Positions 1 to 8,616 of a stretch of 64,000 bases of DNA are shown here, in pieces. Source of the DNA: JAAXQD01 sp963790095 (GTDB taxonomy: Bacteria; Desulfobacterota; Desulfobacteria; Desulfobacterales; UBA11574). Numbering within the stretch: the first letter of the stretch is position 1; each line of letters starts with the position of its first letter. The DNA is taken from NCBI GenBank assembly GCA_963790095.1, contig CAWBNO010000012.1:124001-188000 (forward strand), in the 5' to 3' direction. The position numbers and the translations under genes are program-made. The notes under the pieces are model-generated. The model was not told the DNA's origin. It worked only from the letters and a program-made list of their open reading frames with translations, and did no database searches.

Positions 1-93
1 AAAACAAGGGCCTCCTTTTTTGCAGCAGGTGCCGCAGCGGCGGCATTCCGTGGTTGCGGTATCAGGGTTGGGGTTTGAATCGTTTGACGTCAT
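1..93 (-). CDS. YkgJ-family cysteine-cluster protein, N-terminus (partial)
   Basis: The minus strand reads ATG at 93 and stays open for 31 codons to the window edge. The visible part is a polar N-terminus of about 15 residues followed by the cysteine pattern CRRCGTCC and then GGPC. This is the start of the zinc/iron-chelating YkgJ/CxxCxxCC domain (established family signature). The start lies only 3 bases after the fumarase stop, so it is probably co-transcribed with fumarase. The rest of the protein is outside the window, so length and function cannot be judged. Confidence 0.7.
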   Translation of the reverse strand, partial: MTSNDSNPNPDTATTECRRCGTCCKKGGPCF

Positions 94-96
94 GGT

Positions 97-1707
97 TCAA
101 TCCAGCAGATTTTCAAAGAAGTCGTTCCCCTTGTCGTCCACAATGATAAAGGCGGGAAAATCCTTGACCGTGATCATGAAAATGGCTTCCATTCCGAGTT
201 CCGGATATTCCAACGTTTCGATGCGGGTAATGCACTCTTTTCCCAGCCGGGCGGCAGGACCGCCGATGGACCCCAGGTAGAATCCACCGAATTTTTTGCA
301 CGATCGGGTCACTTCTTTTGAACGGTTCCCCTTTGCCAGCATAATCATGGAACCGCCGTGGGCCTGAAAAACAGGCACATAGGGATCCATTCGTCCGGCG
401 GTGGTGGGACCGAACGATCCGGAAGGATACCCATCCGGGGTTTTGGCGGGTCCGGCATAGTACACTATGTGATTCTTGAAATATTCGGGAAGATCGTCAC
501 CTTTATCCAGGCGCTCTTTGAGTTTGGCATGGGCGATGTCCCTGGCCACCACGATTTTTCCCGTTAACAGCAGACGGGTGGCCACCGGGTATTTGCTCAG
601 TTCCGCCCGGATTTCATCCATGGACCGATTCAAGTCCACGGCAACGGCGGTTTCATCCGGACCGGCGGGTTTCGGCAGATATCTGGCCGGATCGGTCTCG
701 AGACGTTCTATGAAAATGCCTTGTTGGGTAATTTTGGCCTTTATGTTCCGGTCCGCGCTGCAGCTGACACCCAGACCGATGGGGCAGGATGCGCCGTGTC
801 TCGGCAGACGAATGATCCGGACATCGTGACAAAAATATTTTCCGCCAAACTGGGCACCGATGCCCAGCCGGCGGGATATTTCGAGCACCTCGGCTTCAAG
901 CTTTGTATCCCTGAAGGCGTGTCCCAATCGGTTTCCTGCCGTGGGAAGATAGTCAAGATATCCTGCGGATGCCAATTTTACGGTCTTCAGGTTGGCTTCA
1001 GCGGAGGTGCCGCCCACGGCAAAAGCGAGATGATAGGGCGGACAGGCTGCCGTGCCGAGGGTTTTCATCTTTTGTTTCATAAAAGCCACGAGGTTTTCAG
1101 GGGTCAACGTCGCTTTGGTCTCCTGGTAAAGATAGGTTTTGTTGGCAGATCCACCGCCCTTTGCAATGAAGAGAAAGTGATAGGCGTTGCCCTCCACCGC
1201 ATAAATTTCAATCTGGGCGGGAAGGTTGCAGCCGGTATTGACTTCATCATACATGGTTAACGGCGCGTTTTGGGAATACCGCAGGTTGTTGGACGTATAG
1301 GCGTTAAAAATACCCTTTGAAAGCGCTGGTTCATCGCTACCGCCGGTCCAGACCTGCTGGCCCTTCTTTCCCATTACAATGGCGGTTCCGGTGTCCTGAC
1401 ACATGGGGAAAACGCCTTCTGCGGAAATCACTGCATTTTTCAGCATTTCAAGGGCCACATAGCAATCGTTGTCCGAGCTTTCAGGGTCATCGAGGATCTT
1501 TGCTAGAAGTTTCAGATGGGACGGCCTCAACAAGTGTGAGACGTCTTTGAACGCTTGTTCTGCCAGGAGAGTCAGTCCTTCCGGTGCTACCGTCAGCATC
1601 TCGGCATCTTTAAAGGCATCAACCGAGACGTGGGCATCGGTGAGAATCCGGTATTCGGTGGTATCATCTCCCAAAGGAAACATTTCCTGATATTCAAACT
1701 CAACCAT
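97..1707 (-). CDS. fumA: fumarate hydratase, class I (single chain, Fe-S)
   Basis: This 536-residue protein carries both halves of a class I fumarase in one chain. It reversibly hydrates fumarate to malate in the TCA cycle using an oxygen-sensitive [4Fe-4S] cluster. Likely cluster ligands are Cys103 (in MCQDTGT), Cys222 and Cys316. Their spacings of 119 and 94 residues equal those I recall for the structurally known Leishmania enzyme. The C-terminal half has the conserved SFGPTTAGRMD stretch. The start is supported by AAAGGAGT just upstream of the ATG. The gene follows the terminator of the por operon, so it must have its own promoter between about 1708 and 1787. It probably reads on into the YkgJ-like gene. 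Confidence 0.95.
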   Translation of the reverse strand: MVEFEYQEMFPLGDDTTEYRILTDAHVSVDAFKDAEMLTVAPEGLTLLAEQAFKDVSHLLRPSHLKLLAKILDDPESSDNDCYVALEMLKNAVISAEGVFPMCQDTGTAIVMGKKGQQVWTGGSDEPALSKGIFNAYTSNNLRYSQNAPLTMYDEVNTGCNLPAQIEIYAVEGNAYHFLFIAKGGGSANKTYLYQETKATLTPENLVAFMKQKMKTLGTAACPPYHLAFAVGGTSAEANLKTVKLASAGYLDYLPTAGNRLGHAFRDTKLEAEVLEISRRLGIGAQFGGKYFCHDVRIIRLPRHGASCPIGLGVSCSADRNIKAKITQQGIFIERLETDPARYLPKPAGPDETAVAVDLNRSMDEIRAELSKYPVATRLLLTGKIVVARDIAHAKLKERLDKGDDLPEYFKNHIVYYAGPAKTPDGYPSGSFGPTTAGRMDPYVPVFQAHGGSMIMLAKGNRSKEVTRSCKKFGGFYLGSIGGPAARLGKECITRIETLEYPELGMEAIFMITVKDFPAFIIVDDKGNDFFENLLD

Positions 1708-1787
1708 GTTTATACTCCTTTAAACCTAAGATCTGTATACCTTCTGCTCGAAAAGAATAAAATGAGCCCCGGGTGTTGCAGAAAAAA

Positions 1788-1809
1788 AGCCTTCCTTGTC
1801 AGGAAGGCT
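1788..1809 (-). terminator. intrinsic terminator of the por operon
   Basis: A perfect 8-bp stem, AGCCTTCC/GGAAGGCT, with a 6-base loop is followed on the minus strand by seven Ts. It lies about 130 bases after the last por-operon gene and before the fumarase gene, so it separates the two transcription units. Confidence 0.85.
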
Positions 1810-1936
1810 CTTTAACGGTTTGTTCCCGGAATTATAATCTCCTGCAAAGGAAAGTTCGACACTATGGGAATTTTCCTTTTTGAGTCCCCTGGTAAGCGGA
1901 CGTTATATGGACTCGCGAAGCGAGGGGATCACTCGA

Positions 1937-3589
1937 TCACTTTTCCAGTGTCATTTGAATATAATGACAGGGACATTCTTTGGCACACAGACCGCAACCC
2001 TTGCAGAAGTCCAAGTCGAATTCGAACCCACCGGTGGACGACGACATCTTTACGGCATTGTCCGGACAATACATATAACAGTTGTTGCAGTGGAAACAGA
2101 GGCCACAGCTGAAGCACCGTTTCGATTCTTCGATAATATCTTTCGTATCAAAAGATGGATAGATCTCTCTGAAATTTTTCAGCCGCGTGTGAATAGACAC
2201 CGCCTCTTTGGTAAACGGTTTCTGTTTCTGGTAGTAGTAGGTGTTTAGATCTCTGGAGTAGATCACCGGCGGTTGTGCCAGGGAGCTTTCAATATTTCCT
2301 TCGATGTAATCTTCAATGGCGGAAGCGGCTCGTGCACCTTGGCCAATGGCAAGAGCGACCGTTTCCAAACCGACCACGGCATCGCCGCCGGCAAAGACAC
2401 CTTCCATACTGGTCATTAAATGTTCGTTGGTATACATCCATTGACTGTCCACCGTTTGAACATCGATCCCATCATAATCCACCGCCTGTCCCGTGGCCAT
2501 AATGACCGTATCTGCAGGGATAAAGGCCTCTGAACCGGTAATGGGCACCGGCCGGGCCCGGCCGCTGGCATCGGGCTCCTTCAACTCCATTTGAACCGAC
2601 AAAATTCCCACAACCCGGCCTTCATCGGTGACCAATTTAACCGGGTTGGTGTGATAACGAAACATGATGCGCTCTTCCATGGCCTCGTCGATCTCGGCAG
2701 TAATCGCGGGCATTTCCATGCGGGTTCGTCGATAGACCACACTCACGTTCGCCCCCAGCCGTTTGGAGACACGGGCGCAGTCCATGGCAGTATTTCCACC
2801 GCCGATCACCACCACATCTTTGCCGATTTCCATCCATTTGCCGCTGTTGACCTGCTTTAAAAAGTCGACGCCCGTATAAACGTTCTCCGCATCCTTGCCC
2901 GGAACATCGATGCCCAAACCTTTTTGGGCACCGACGCCCAAAAAGACCGCATTATATTCCCGCGTCAACTGATCCAGGGGAATGTTGACCCCCACTTTGA
3001 CATTGCACTCCAGCTCGATACCCAATCGGAGTATTTTATCAATTTCTTGTTTAAGGATGTAATTGGGAAGACGGTAGGGGGGGATGCCGTAGCGCATCCA
3101 GCCGCCCGGTTCACCGCTGGCCTCAAATATTTTTACCTTAAAACCTCTTTTGGCCAGATGAAACGCACACGAAAGCCCTGCGGGACCTGAACCCACCACC
3201 GCAATTTTCTCATTCCGCCCGGACACAAGCTTCTTGTGTTCCAGATTGTGCTCCAGACCGTAGTCGCCCACGCAACGCTCACTGTTGTTAATGGCCACAG
3301 ACGAATCAAAGTCCCGGCGGTTACACCCTGCTTCACAGGGATGCGGGCAGACACGGCCGCATGTGGCAGGTAGCGGATTGGTGCGCGTCAGAACATGCCA
3401 GGCTTCCTTGTAATCTTCCTTTTCTGCGAGAACTCTCAAGAATCCGCGAATGTCGTTACCTGCCGGACAGGCATGGGTACAGGGCGGCGTCTGCATGATG
3501 TTTACAGGCAGCAGCGTACGCCATGAGCCCGTCTTATACGGAACCACTTGCTGTAAATCGATGACCAATCCTAAGGGTAGTTTTTCCAT
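1937..3589 (-). CDS. GltD-like NAD(P)H/FAD oxidoreductase fused to a 2x[4Fe-4S] PorD-like tail
   Basis: The protein has 550 residues. The N-terminal part has the cysteine cluster of glutamate-synthase small subunits (CTHACPAG, then CGRVCPHPCEAGC), which binds Fe-S clusters. An FAD Rossmann motif (VVGSGPAGLS, about residue 130) and an NAD(P) site (VIGGGNTAMD, about 265) follow. The last 60 residues hold two ferredoxin motifs (CFSCGLCFHCNNC and CKGCGLCAKEC), as in the delta subunit of 2-oxoacid:ferredoxin oxidoreductases. The start overlaps the porB stop by one base (TAATG), so translation is probably coupled. No separate porD gene is present. I infer that this subunit accepts electrons from the PorGAB core and passes them to NAD(P), or the reverse. 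No glutamate synthase large subunit is nearby. Confidence 0.85.
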   Translation of the reverse strand: MEKLPLGLVIDLQQVVPYKTGSWRTLLPVNIMQTPPCTHACPAGNDIRGFLRVLAEKEDYKEAWHVLTRTNPLPATCGRVCPHPCEAGCNRRDFDSSVAINNSERCVGDYGLEHNLEHKKLVSGRNEKIAVVGSGPAGLSCAFHLAKRGFKVKIFEASGEPGGWMRYGIPPYRLPNYILKQEIDKILRLGIELECNVKVGVNIPLDQLTREYNAVFLGVGAQKGLGIDVPGKDAENVYTGVDFLKQVNSGKWMEIGKDVVVIGGGNTAMDCARVSKRLGANVSVVYRRTRMEMPAITAEIDEAMEERIMFRYHTNPVKLVTDEGRVVGILSVQMELKEPDASGRARPVPITGSEAFIPADTVIMATGQAVDYDGIDVQTVDSQWMYTNEHLMTSMEGVFAGGDAVVGLETVALAIGQGARAASAIEDYIEGNIESSLAQPPVIYSRDLNTYYYQKQKPFTKEAVSIHTRLKNFREIYPSFDTKDIIEESKRCFSCGLCFHCNNCYMYCPDNAVKMSSSTGGFEFDLDFCKGCGLCAKECPCHYIQMTLEK

Positions 3590-4479
3590 TATAAATTAAA
3601 CCTCTCTATGTTTTGGTTGGCGATTTCCTGAATTTCGGCCACTTCCGGCGAGGGTCTACCTTTTTTAAAAAGATGTTTGAAGCGACCCTGCAATTTCAAA
3701 TACTCTTCCACCGGAAGTTTTGTCCGAATCTTTCCCACGTTCGTTACCTTGCCGTTGATTATCTCATATATGGGAAACAGTCCCGTATCCTTGGCCAGCC
3801 GGCATATCTTGACCGTCAGTTCTCCGTGATGACCCCAGCCCAGAGGACACGGGGCAAGTATGTGAATGTATTTGGAACCTTCGATGGAAAGCGCTGTTTT
3901 AACCTTGCGCTGAAGATCTCGAAAATCATCCACCGTAGCGGTGGCCACATAGGGGATGCCGTGATCGGCTGCAAGCAGGGGCATATTTTTCTTGCGGGTT
4001 TTGTTCCCCATGGGCGTCGTGGAAGTCCTGGCACCCAAAGGGGTAAAGCTGGAACGTTGAACACCGGTGTTCATATAGGCTTCATTGTCATAACACACAT
4101 AGAGCACATTGTGGCCCCGTTCAAACATGCCGCTGATACATTGAAACCCGATATCGGCCGTACTGCCGTCACCGCCCTGGGCGATGATGTTAATCGGTCC
4201 TTTGTTCAAGGCCTTGTATGCTGCTTCCACTCCGGAGGCAACTGCTGCCGCATTCTCGAAAAGACTGTGTAAAAAGGGAATGCGCCAGGAAGGGTCGGGA
4301 TAGGGCGAACTGAATACTTCCAGGCACCCCGTGGCCACGCAGGCAATGGTATTTTCACCGGATGCATCGGCCACCAAACGGGCGGCCAGAGCCTGACCGC
4401 ATCCGCCGCATGCCCGATGCCCGCTGGTAAACAAGTCCTTCTTCTCTATTTTGTTGAGTTCTTCAGCGCTTTGTTCCAT
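3589..4479 (-). CDS. porB: 2-oxoacid:ferredoxin oxidoreductase beta subunit (PorB-like)
   Basis: This 296-residue subunit binds thiamine diphosphate and one [4Fe-4S] cluster and carries out CoA-dependent oxidative decarboxylation of a 2-oxoacid, probably pyruvate, or its reversal. Visible signatures are CGGCG (Cys24, Cys27), GCLEVF (Cys near 52), the TPP/Mg motif GDGSTADIG near residue 102 followed by DNEAYMNTG, and CPLGW near 214. The sequence around SSFTPLGARTSTTPMG is characteristic of pyruvate synthase beta subunits. It lies 2 bases after porA. Substrate preference cannot be proved from sequence; a branched 2-oxoacid is possible. Confidence 0.9.
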   Translation of the reverse strand: MEQSAEELNKIEKKDLFTSGHRACGGCGQALAARLVADASGENTIACVATGCLEVFSSPYPDPSWRIPFLHSLFENAAAVASGVEAAYKALNKGPINIIAQGGDGSTADIGFQCISGMFERGHNVLYVCYDNEAYMNTGVQRSSFTPLGARTSTTPMGNKTRKKNMPLLAADHGIPYVATATVDDFRDLQRKVKTALSIEGSKYIHILAPCPLGWGHHGELTVKICRLAKDTGLFPIYEIINGKVTNVGKIRTKLPVEEYLKLQGRFKHLFKKGRPSPEVAEIQEIANQNIERFNL

Positions 4480-4481
4480 GA

Positions 4482-5657
4482 TTATAAATCCTTCCCAGAT
4501 ATCAATTCTTTTTTTAGGCCTAAAAATTCCAGTTCAACCGGTTCTTTTTCGACTTTCTCGACCATATACCGCAAATCGTCCATGGGTATGTTGCGGCCCC
4601 CCAACCCGGCGATGAAACTGCTGATGTTACGGTCCTTTTTCTCTGCTCTGGGAAACGACCAGCGGACATCACTGGCAAGGATGCCGCCTCTTCCCAAAGA
4701 AACCGATTTTTCAAGGACAACGATGTTCATTTTGTCTTTTAAAACATTGTAAATCTCATGCCTGGGGAACGGTCGGTAGGAACATATTTGCACGAGTCCC
4801 ACTTTTTTTCCCTCTTCTTCCATCTGGTCGATGAGCTCCTTGATGGTGCCCACCACAGAACCCATGGAGACAATGACCAGGTCTGCGTCTTCAAGTTTAT
4901 AAGTTTTGATGAACCCACCGCTGTTTCTGCCGAAAGTCTTTGCAAAATCTGCACTGACCGCCTTGATGGTCTCTTCGGATTTTTCCATGGCCCTGTGCAA
5001 AATATAACGGGTTTCCAGATAGAACCGCGGATCTGCAAACAGGCCGATGCCCTTTGGTGATCGGGGGTCGACGATATTTTTCGGCGCATATGGGGGCAGG
5101 AAATGGTCGACTTGTTTGGGTTCGGGAATGTCCACCGGTTCATAGGCATGGGTCAGAATAAAGCCGTCCATACAGACCATCACCGGCAGACTGGTTTGCT
5201 CCGCAATTTTGAATGCCTGTATGTGTAAATCCGCGGCCTCCTGATTGTCTTCTGCATGGAGCTGAATCCAGCCCGCATCTCTCAACGCCATGGAGTCCTG
5301 CTGATCGTTCCAGATGCTGAGCGGCGCGGATATGGCACGATTGGCGCATGTCAAAACAATGGGCAATCGCATTCCGGCAATGCAATAAATAACCTCGCAC
5401 ATTAATAACAGCCCCTGGGATGACGTCGCCGAGTATGCTCGAGCACCGGCAGCGCTTGCCCCCAGAACCACCGATGCAGCGGCAAATTCACTTTCCACAT
5501 TTATAAATTCCGCATCCAGTTTCCCCTGGCCGACAATCATGGACAGATCTTCTACAATGTGGGTTTGCGGGGTTATCGGATAAGCGGAAATCACATTGGG
5601 GCGGCACATGGCCACACATTCTGCAACAGCATGAGATCCTTCGATTTGTTTAAGCAT
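4482..5657 (-). CDS. porA: 2-oxoacid:ferredoxin oxidoreductase alpha subunit (PorA-like)
   Basis: This is the 391-residue pyrimidine-binding subunit of the same complex. It has the conserved AYPITPQT stretch near residue 30, NVESEFAA near 60, and the ATSSQGLLLM region. The start is taken at 5657 (MLKQIEG) because AGAGGTAG lies just upstream and the gene then follows the porG stop by 4 bases. The longer reading to 5684 would overlap porG and lacks a ribosome binding site. The C-terminal domain has the Rossmann-like SMGSVVGT turn usual for alpha subunits. Confidence 0.9.
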   Translation of the reverse strand: MLKQIEGSHAVAECVAMCRPNVISAYPITPQTHIVEDLSMIVGQGKLDAEFINVESEFAAASVVLGASAAGARAYSATSSQGLLLMCEVIYCIAGMRLPIVLTCANRAISAPLSIWNDQQDSMALRDAGWIQLHAEDNQEAADLHIQAFKIAEQTSLPVMVCMDGFILTHAYEPVDIPEPKQVDHFLPPYAPKNIVDPRSPKGIGLFADPRFYLETRYILHRAMEKSEETIKAVSADFAKTFGRNSGGFIKTYKLEDADLVIVSMGSVVGTIKELIDQMEEEGKKVGLVQICSYRPFPRHEIYNVLKDKMNIVVLEKSVSLGRGGILASDVRWSFPRAEKKDRNISSFIAGLGGRNIPMDDLRYMVEKVEKEPVELEFLGLKKELISGKDL

Positions 5658-5661
5658 GAAA

Positions 5662-6204
5662 CTACCTCTTTTGCATGATTTCATGGGCCCGTTCTAAAGC
5701 AGCCACATTGTTTTCGCCAACCTTGCCGGGGAATTTTCCCATAATGGCTTCCTGCACGGCGTCCAGGCTCACCAGGCCGGTAATGGTACAAAACGCGCCA
5801 ATCATCACCGCGTTGGGTATGGGCCTGCCGATGATCTCCAGCGCTATTTCAGTGGCAGAAATGGTTTCCACCGTTGCAGTGGTTTTAAGCTGCAATTCTT
5901 CGGGTTTTTTTTCCGAGTTTACCAGAATCATACCATCCGGTTTAAGTCCGTCCAATACGGGCACGGTCTCAATCAAAAAAGAGTCCTGGACGATCAGATA
6001 ATCCGGCGTCCGAACATCTTCACGTGTACGAATTTTTTTGTCATCGATTCTAACAAAAGCCATGACAGGGGCACCGATTCGTTCCGCTCCAAAAGAAGGG
6101 AACGCCTGGGAAAACTTGCCGTCCTTGAAGGCGGCAATAGATAAAAGCTCTGCAGCGGCAACATTTCCCTGTCCGCCTCGACCGTGTATTCTGATTTCAA
6201 TCAT
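5662..6204 (-). CDS. porG: 2-oxoacid:ferredoxin oxidoreductase gamma subunit (PorG-like)
   Basis: This 180-residue subunit begins with the family signature MIEIRIHGRGGQG, which is why the start is set at 6204 rather than at the in-frame ATG at 6252. AGGGTGA lies upstream of 6204. It is the first gene of the order gamma-alpha-beta-flavoprotein. Residues near 25-60 (AFPSFGAERIGAPV) are the usual contact region. It helps hold the CoA-binding assembly together and carries no visible metal cluster. Confidence 0.9.
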   Translation of the reverse strand: MIEIRIHGRGGQGNVAAAELLSIAAFKDGKFSQAFPSFGAERIGAPVMAFVRIDDKKIRTREDVRTPDYLIVQDSFLIETVPVLDGLKPDGMILVNSEKKPEELQLKTTATVETISATEIALEIIGRPIPNAVMIGAFCTITGLVSLDAVQEAIMGKFPGKVGENNVAALERAHEIMQKR

Positions 6205-6321
6205 ACGTTTCACCCTATTATTAACTTTTAGTGTATTAACAACGCTACACACTCCGATTATAACAAATTCCTTTCAGAGGCAATCAAAACCGGGTTCTTT
6301 TGCTCCGTTTTTCTCTTTAAG

Positions 6322-6351
6322 GATATAGATTTATAATTAGTTAGGTGTCAA
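6322..6351 (-). promoter_or_regulatory. candidate sigma70 promoter of the por operon
   Basis: On the minus strand TTGACA (6346-6351) is followed after 18 bases by TATATC (6322-6327). It lies about 120 bases upstream of porG in an AT-rich 335-base gap (6205-6539) that holds no credible gene. The remainder of the gap is AT-rich with no strong hairpin that I can see. Confidence 0.5.
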
Positions 6352-6539
6352 TAAAAAAAGGTCTGTTATTAACCTCTGTCTTCTGAACTTGACGTTGCAA
6401 TTTTCAAAAAAAACTTTTTATCTCAATAAATTATTACATATTTGTGTCATTTCTCAACAAGTTATTGACAGGAAATAAAGCAATTTTTTGTGACATAAAT
6501 CCTAAATTCACGGATCATGAAGTCACCGAAACAATCAGG

Positions 6540-7658
6540 TCACACGAACTTTGCATAGAAAATCTTAAATCTGTCGAGTCTTTCGGGGAGGACATTTACA
6601 CCGGTTCCGGCCCCCTCGGGGATTTTTATGTAGCCGTCCGGTTGCAGGACCACGAGATTGTCCACAATATCTTCCGTAAAGTATCGTGAGGTTTCAGATG
6701 TGTCTCCCGGAAGGACAAACCCCGGAAGTGTTTGAAGATGAATATTAAAGGCTCTTCCGATCCCGGTTTCCAGCATACCCCCTGACCACACACCGATATT
6801 TTTGTCTGTGCAAAACGCCTGAATTGCTTTAGCTTTCATCATTCCGCCCACGCGTCCCTGTTTGATATTGATTATTTTACAGCTTCCAAGCGCTGCAGCG
6901 GTTTTGGTATCATTGAGATTTTTTATGGATTCGTCGAGGCACACCGGCGTATTGATTTGTTTTTGCAGGAATGAATGAAGATAGATGTCATCGTAGTTCA
7001 ACGGCTGTTCGATCATCATGAGATCAAATGCATCGAGCTGTTTCAAAATGTGTATATCTTTCAAAGCGTAATCGGCATTTGCATCGGCCATCAGGCGTAT
7101 GGAGGGAAATGTCTTGCGAACCGCTCTCAGGATTTCAACATCTTTGCCTTTTTTTATTTTTATTTTGATTCGGTGGTATTTTTTGTCGCTGGCCTCTTGG
7201 ATCGATTCGAGGAGATCGTTCATATGGTCTTTGATTCCAATACTGATTCCGGACATAATTTTTTGATCGTTTCCCCCGATCAGTTGGAACAGCGGGATCT
7301 CCTCCTGTCTGGCCAGAAGGTCCAAGAGGGCATTTTCCACAACAGCTTTGGCCATATTGTGCCCTCTGATCCGGTCAAATTTTTCCAGTACGGCTTCAAT
7401 GGAAAAATTTCTCAAAGTCATGAGAATGGGGATCAAAAAATCTTTGATGATGTGGGATGACGTGGAATTGGTTTCGTAACAGTAGTAAGGATCCGGTGCA
7501 GTGACGCACTCTCCCCACCCGGAAACGCCGTCCGAAGCGATTTTTAAGAGCAATGCCTCTCTGTGGGTCTGGACGGAAAAGCTGGTTTCAAACGGGTTGA
7601 CAAAGGGCAGCCTCACCCCATACATCTCCACCGAATCGATCTTTTTAATTTGTTTCAC
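6540..7658 (-). CDS. enolase-superfamily OSBS / N-succinylamino-acid racemase
   Basis: This 372-residue protein of the MenC/NSAR family has an N-terminal capping domain and a TIM barrel. Visible active-site features are the KIKIK base motif near residue 165, metal ligands in MADANAD (near 190), MIEQPL (near 216) and LDESI (near 243), and the second lysine in NIKQGRVGG. Members make o-succinylbenzoate for menaquinone, racemise N-succinyl amino acids, or do both. The gene overlaps by 4 bases with an acyltransferase of the type that pairs with N-succinylamino-acid racemase, and no other men gene is in the window. I therefore favour amino-acid racemisation, but menC activity is not excluded. Confidence 0.85.
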   Translation of the reverse strand: MKQIKKIDSVEMYGVRLPFVNPFETSFSVQTHREALLLKIASDGVSGWGECVTAPDPYYCYETNSTSSHIIKDFLIPILMTLRNFSIEAVLEKFDRIRGHNMAKAVVENALLDLLARQEEIPLFQLIGGNDQKIMSGISIGIKDHMNDLLESIQEASDKKYHRIKIKIKKGKDVEILRAVRKTFPSIRLMADANADYALKDIHILKQLDAFDLMMIEQPLNYDDIYLHSFLQKQINTPVCLDESIKNLNDTKTAAALGSCKIINIKQGRVGGMMKAKAIQAFCTDKNIGVWSGGMLETGIGRAFNIHLQTLPGFVLPGDTSETSRYFTEDIVDNLVVLQPDGYIKIPEGAGTGVNVLPERLDRFKIFYAKFV

Positions 7659-8440
7659 CGATCTATCCCCATGGCTTTTTGATGGTATAATTTGTAAAAA
7701 ACTCTCTGTTTATCCCCGGAAAATACGAAATCTTGGACAACATAACCTTTTTGGAAGGCCGATTCAAAAAGATGCCGTGTTTTCATCCGCCATTCAATGG
7801 CTTCGTTTAAACGCTTCTCTTTCAATGCCTGTATATTTTTGGGAATTTCGATATACGCCGTGTCCTGTGTGAAATTTTCCAGATTTTCCCGGGGAATGTC
7901 TTCCAGGATAGACGGATCTTTTTGTTCCATTTTTTTGACAACCCGATTCGAATCGAGTTTCCAGGTGGCGATGAGCCGGTCCGTGGGGAGCCCTTTGTGA
8001 AGGCCGCTCTCTCCGGTTCCGTAGATGTCTCTTTCATATTCAACGCTGATAATGCCAAGCCGGTGGATATTGAAAAAGGCATTCATGGATTCCAGGGGAT
8101 CGAAATTCCATCGCATCAACTGATATCCCATTTTTCGAACTTCGTCTCTTTGTGCTTTTTTGAGCAAAAAGCCGAATCCTTTATCCTGGTATTCCTTTTT
8201 TACCGCGGCCTGGTGGGAATAGACAAAGTACTCTCCATTCCATTTGCCGATGAGGGCATAGGTATAACCGGCCAATTCGCCGTTATAGAAGAGTCCCTGT
8301 ACCAGCCCGCCATATTTTTGGACCCTGGTCATCACGTGATGGGGTTCGATATTCAGGTCTAAAAAACCCCAGGCGCTTCTCTGGATTTCGGTTAATTTTT
8401 TATAATCATCGATTTTTTTTATTCGTTTCAATTCAATCAT
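7655..8440 (-). CDS. GNAT-family N-acyltransferase paired with the racemase
   Basis: This 261-residue protein has a GNAT core; the acyl-CoA-binding region is around KKEYQDKGFGFLLKKAQRDE (residues about 80-100). Its C-terminal half includes the MRWNFDPLES-type stretch of predicted acetyltransferases (COG3375 type). The start at 8440 (MIELK) is chosen because GAGGAGAT precedes it; an upstream in-frame ATG at 8476 lacks such a site. The stop overlaps the racemase start (ATGA), implying coupled translation. In Geobacillus a GNAT succinyltransferase, a racemase and a desuccinylase convert D- to L-amino acids. No desuccinylase is visible here. Confidence 0.8.
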   Translation of the reverse strand: MIELKRIKKIDDYKKLTEIQRSAWGFLDLNIEPHHVMTRVQKYGGLVQGLFYNGELAGYTYALIGKWNGEYFVYSHQAAVKKEYQDKGFGFLLKKAQRDEVRKMGYQLMRWNFDPLESMNAFFNIHRLGIISVEYERDIYGTGESGLHKGLPTDRLIATWKLDSNRVVKKMEQKDPSILEDIPRENLENFTQDTAYIEIPKNIQALKEKRLNEAIEWRMKTRHLFESAFQKGYVVQDFVFSGDKQRVFYKLYHQKAMGIDR

Positions 8441-8494
8441 CAAAAATCTCCTCATAAAATAACATGGGAATTCCAACCCATAAAAACTTTGATA

Positions 8495-8522
8495 AAGATA
8501 ACATTCAGGTGCTTTTTGTCAA
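8495..8522 (-). promoter_or_regulatory. candidate promoter of the GNAT-racemase operon
   Basis: TTGACA (8517-8522, minus) is separated by 16 bases from TATCTT (8495-8500), about 55 bases before the GNAT start. It is divergent from the DUF134 gene promoter region. Confidence 0.5.
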
Positions 8523-8542
8523 TCCGTTGGAAGATAAATAAC

Positions 8543-8571
8543 TTGACAATATTCATGAGAATACTTAGGTT
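8543..8571 (+). promoter_or_regulatory. candidate promoter/operator of the DUF134 gene
   Basis: TTGACA (8543-8548) is followed after 17 bases by a weak -10, TAGGTT. Inside the spacer lies the inverted repeat TATTC-ATGA-GAATA (8550-8563), well placed for a repressor. Autoregulation by the DUF134 protein is a guess. Confidence 0.35.
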
Positions 8572-8616
8572 TCTTCCGGGTATATACTCATAAAAAAACA
8601 GTCATGGCGGTTTCTT

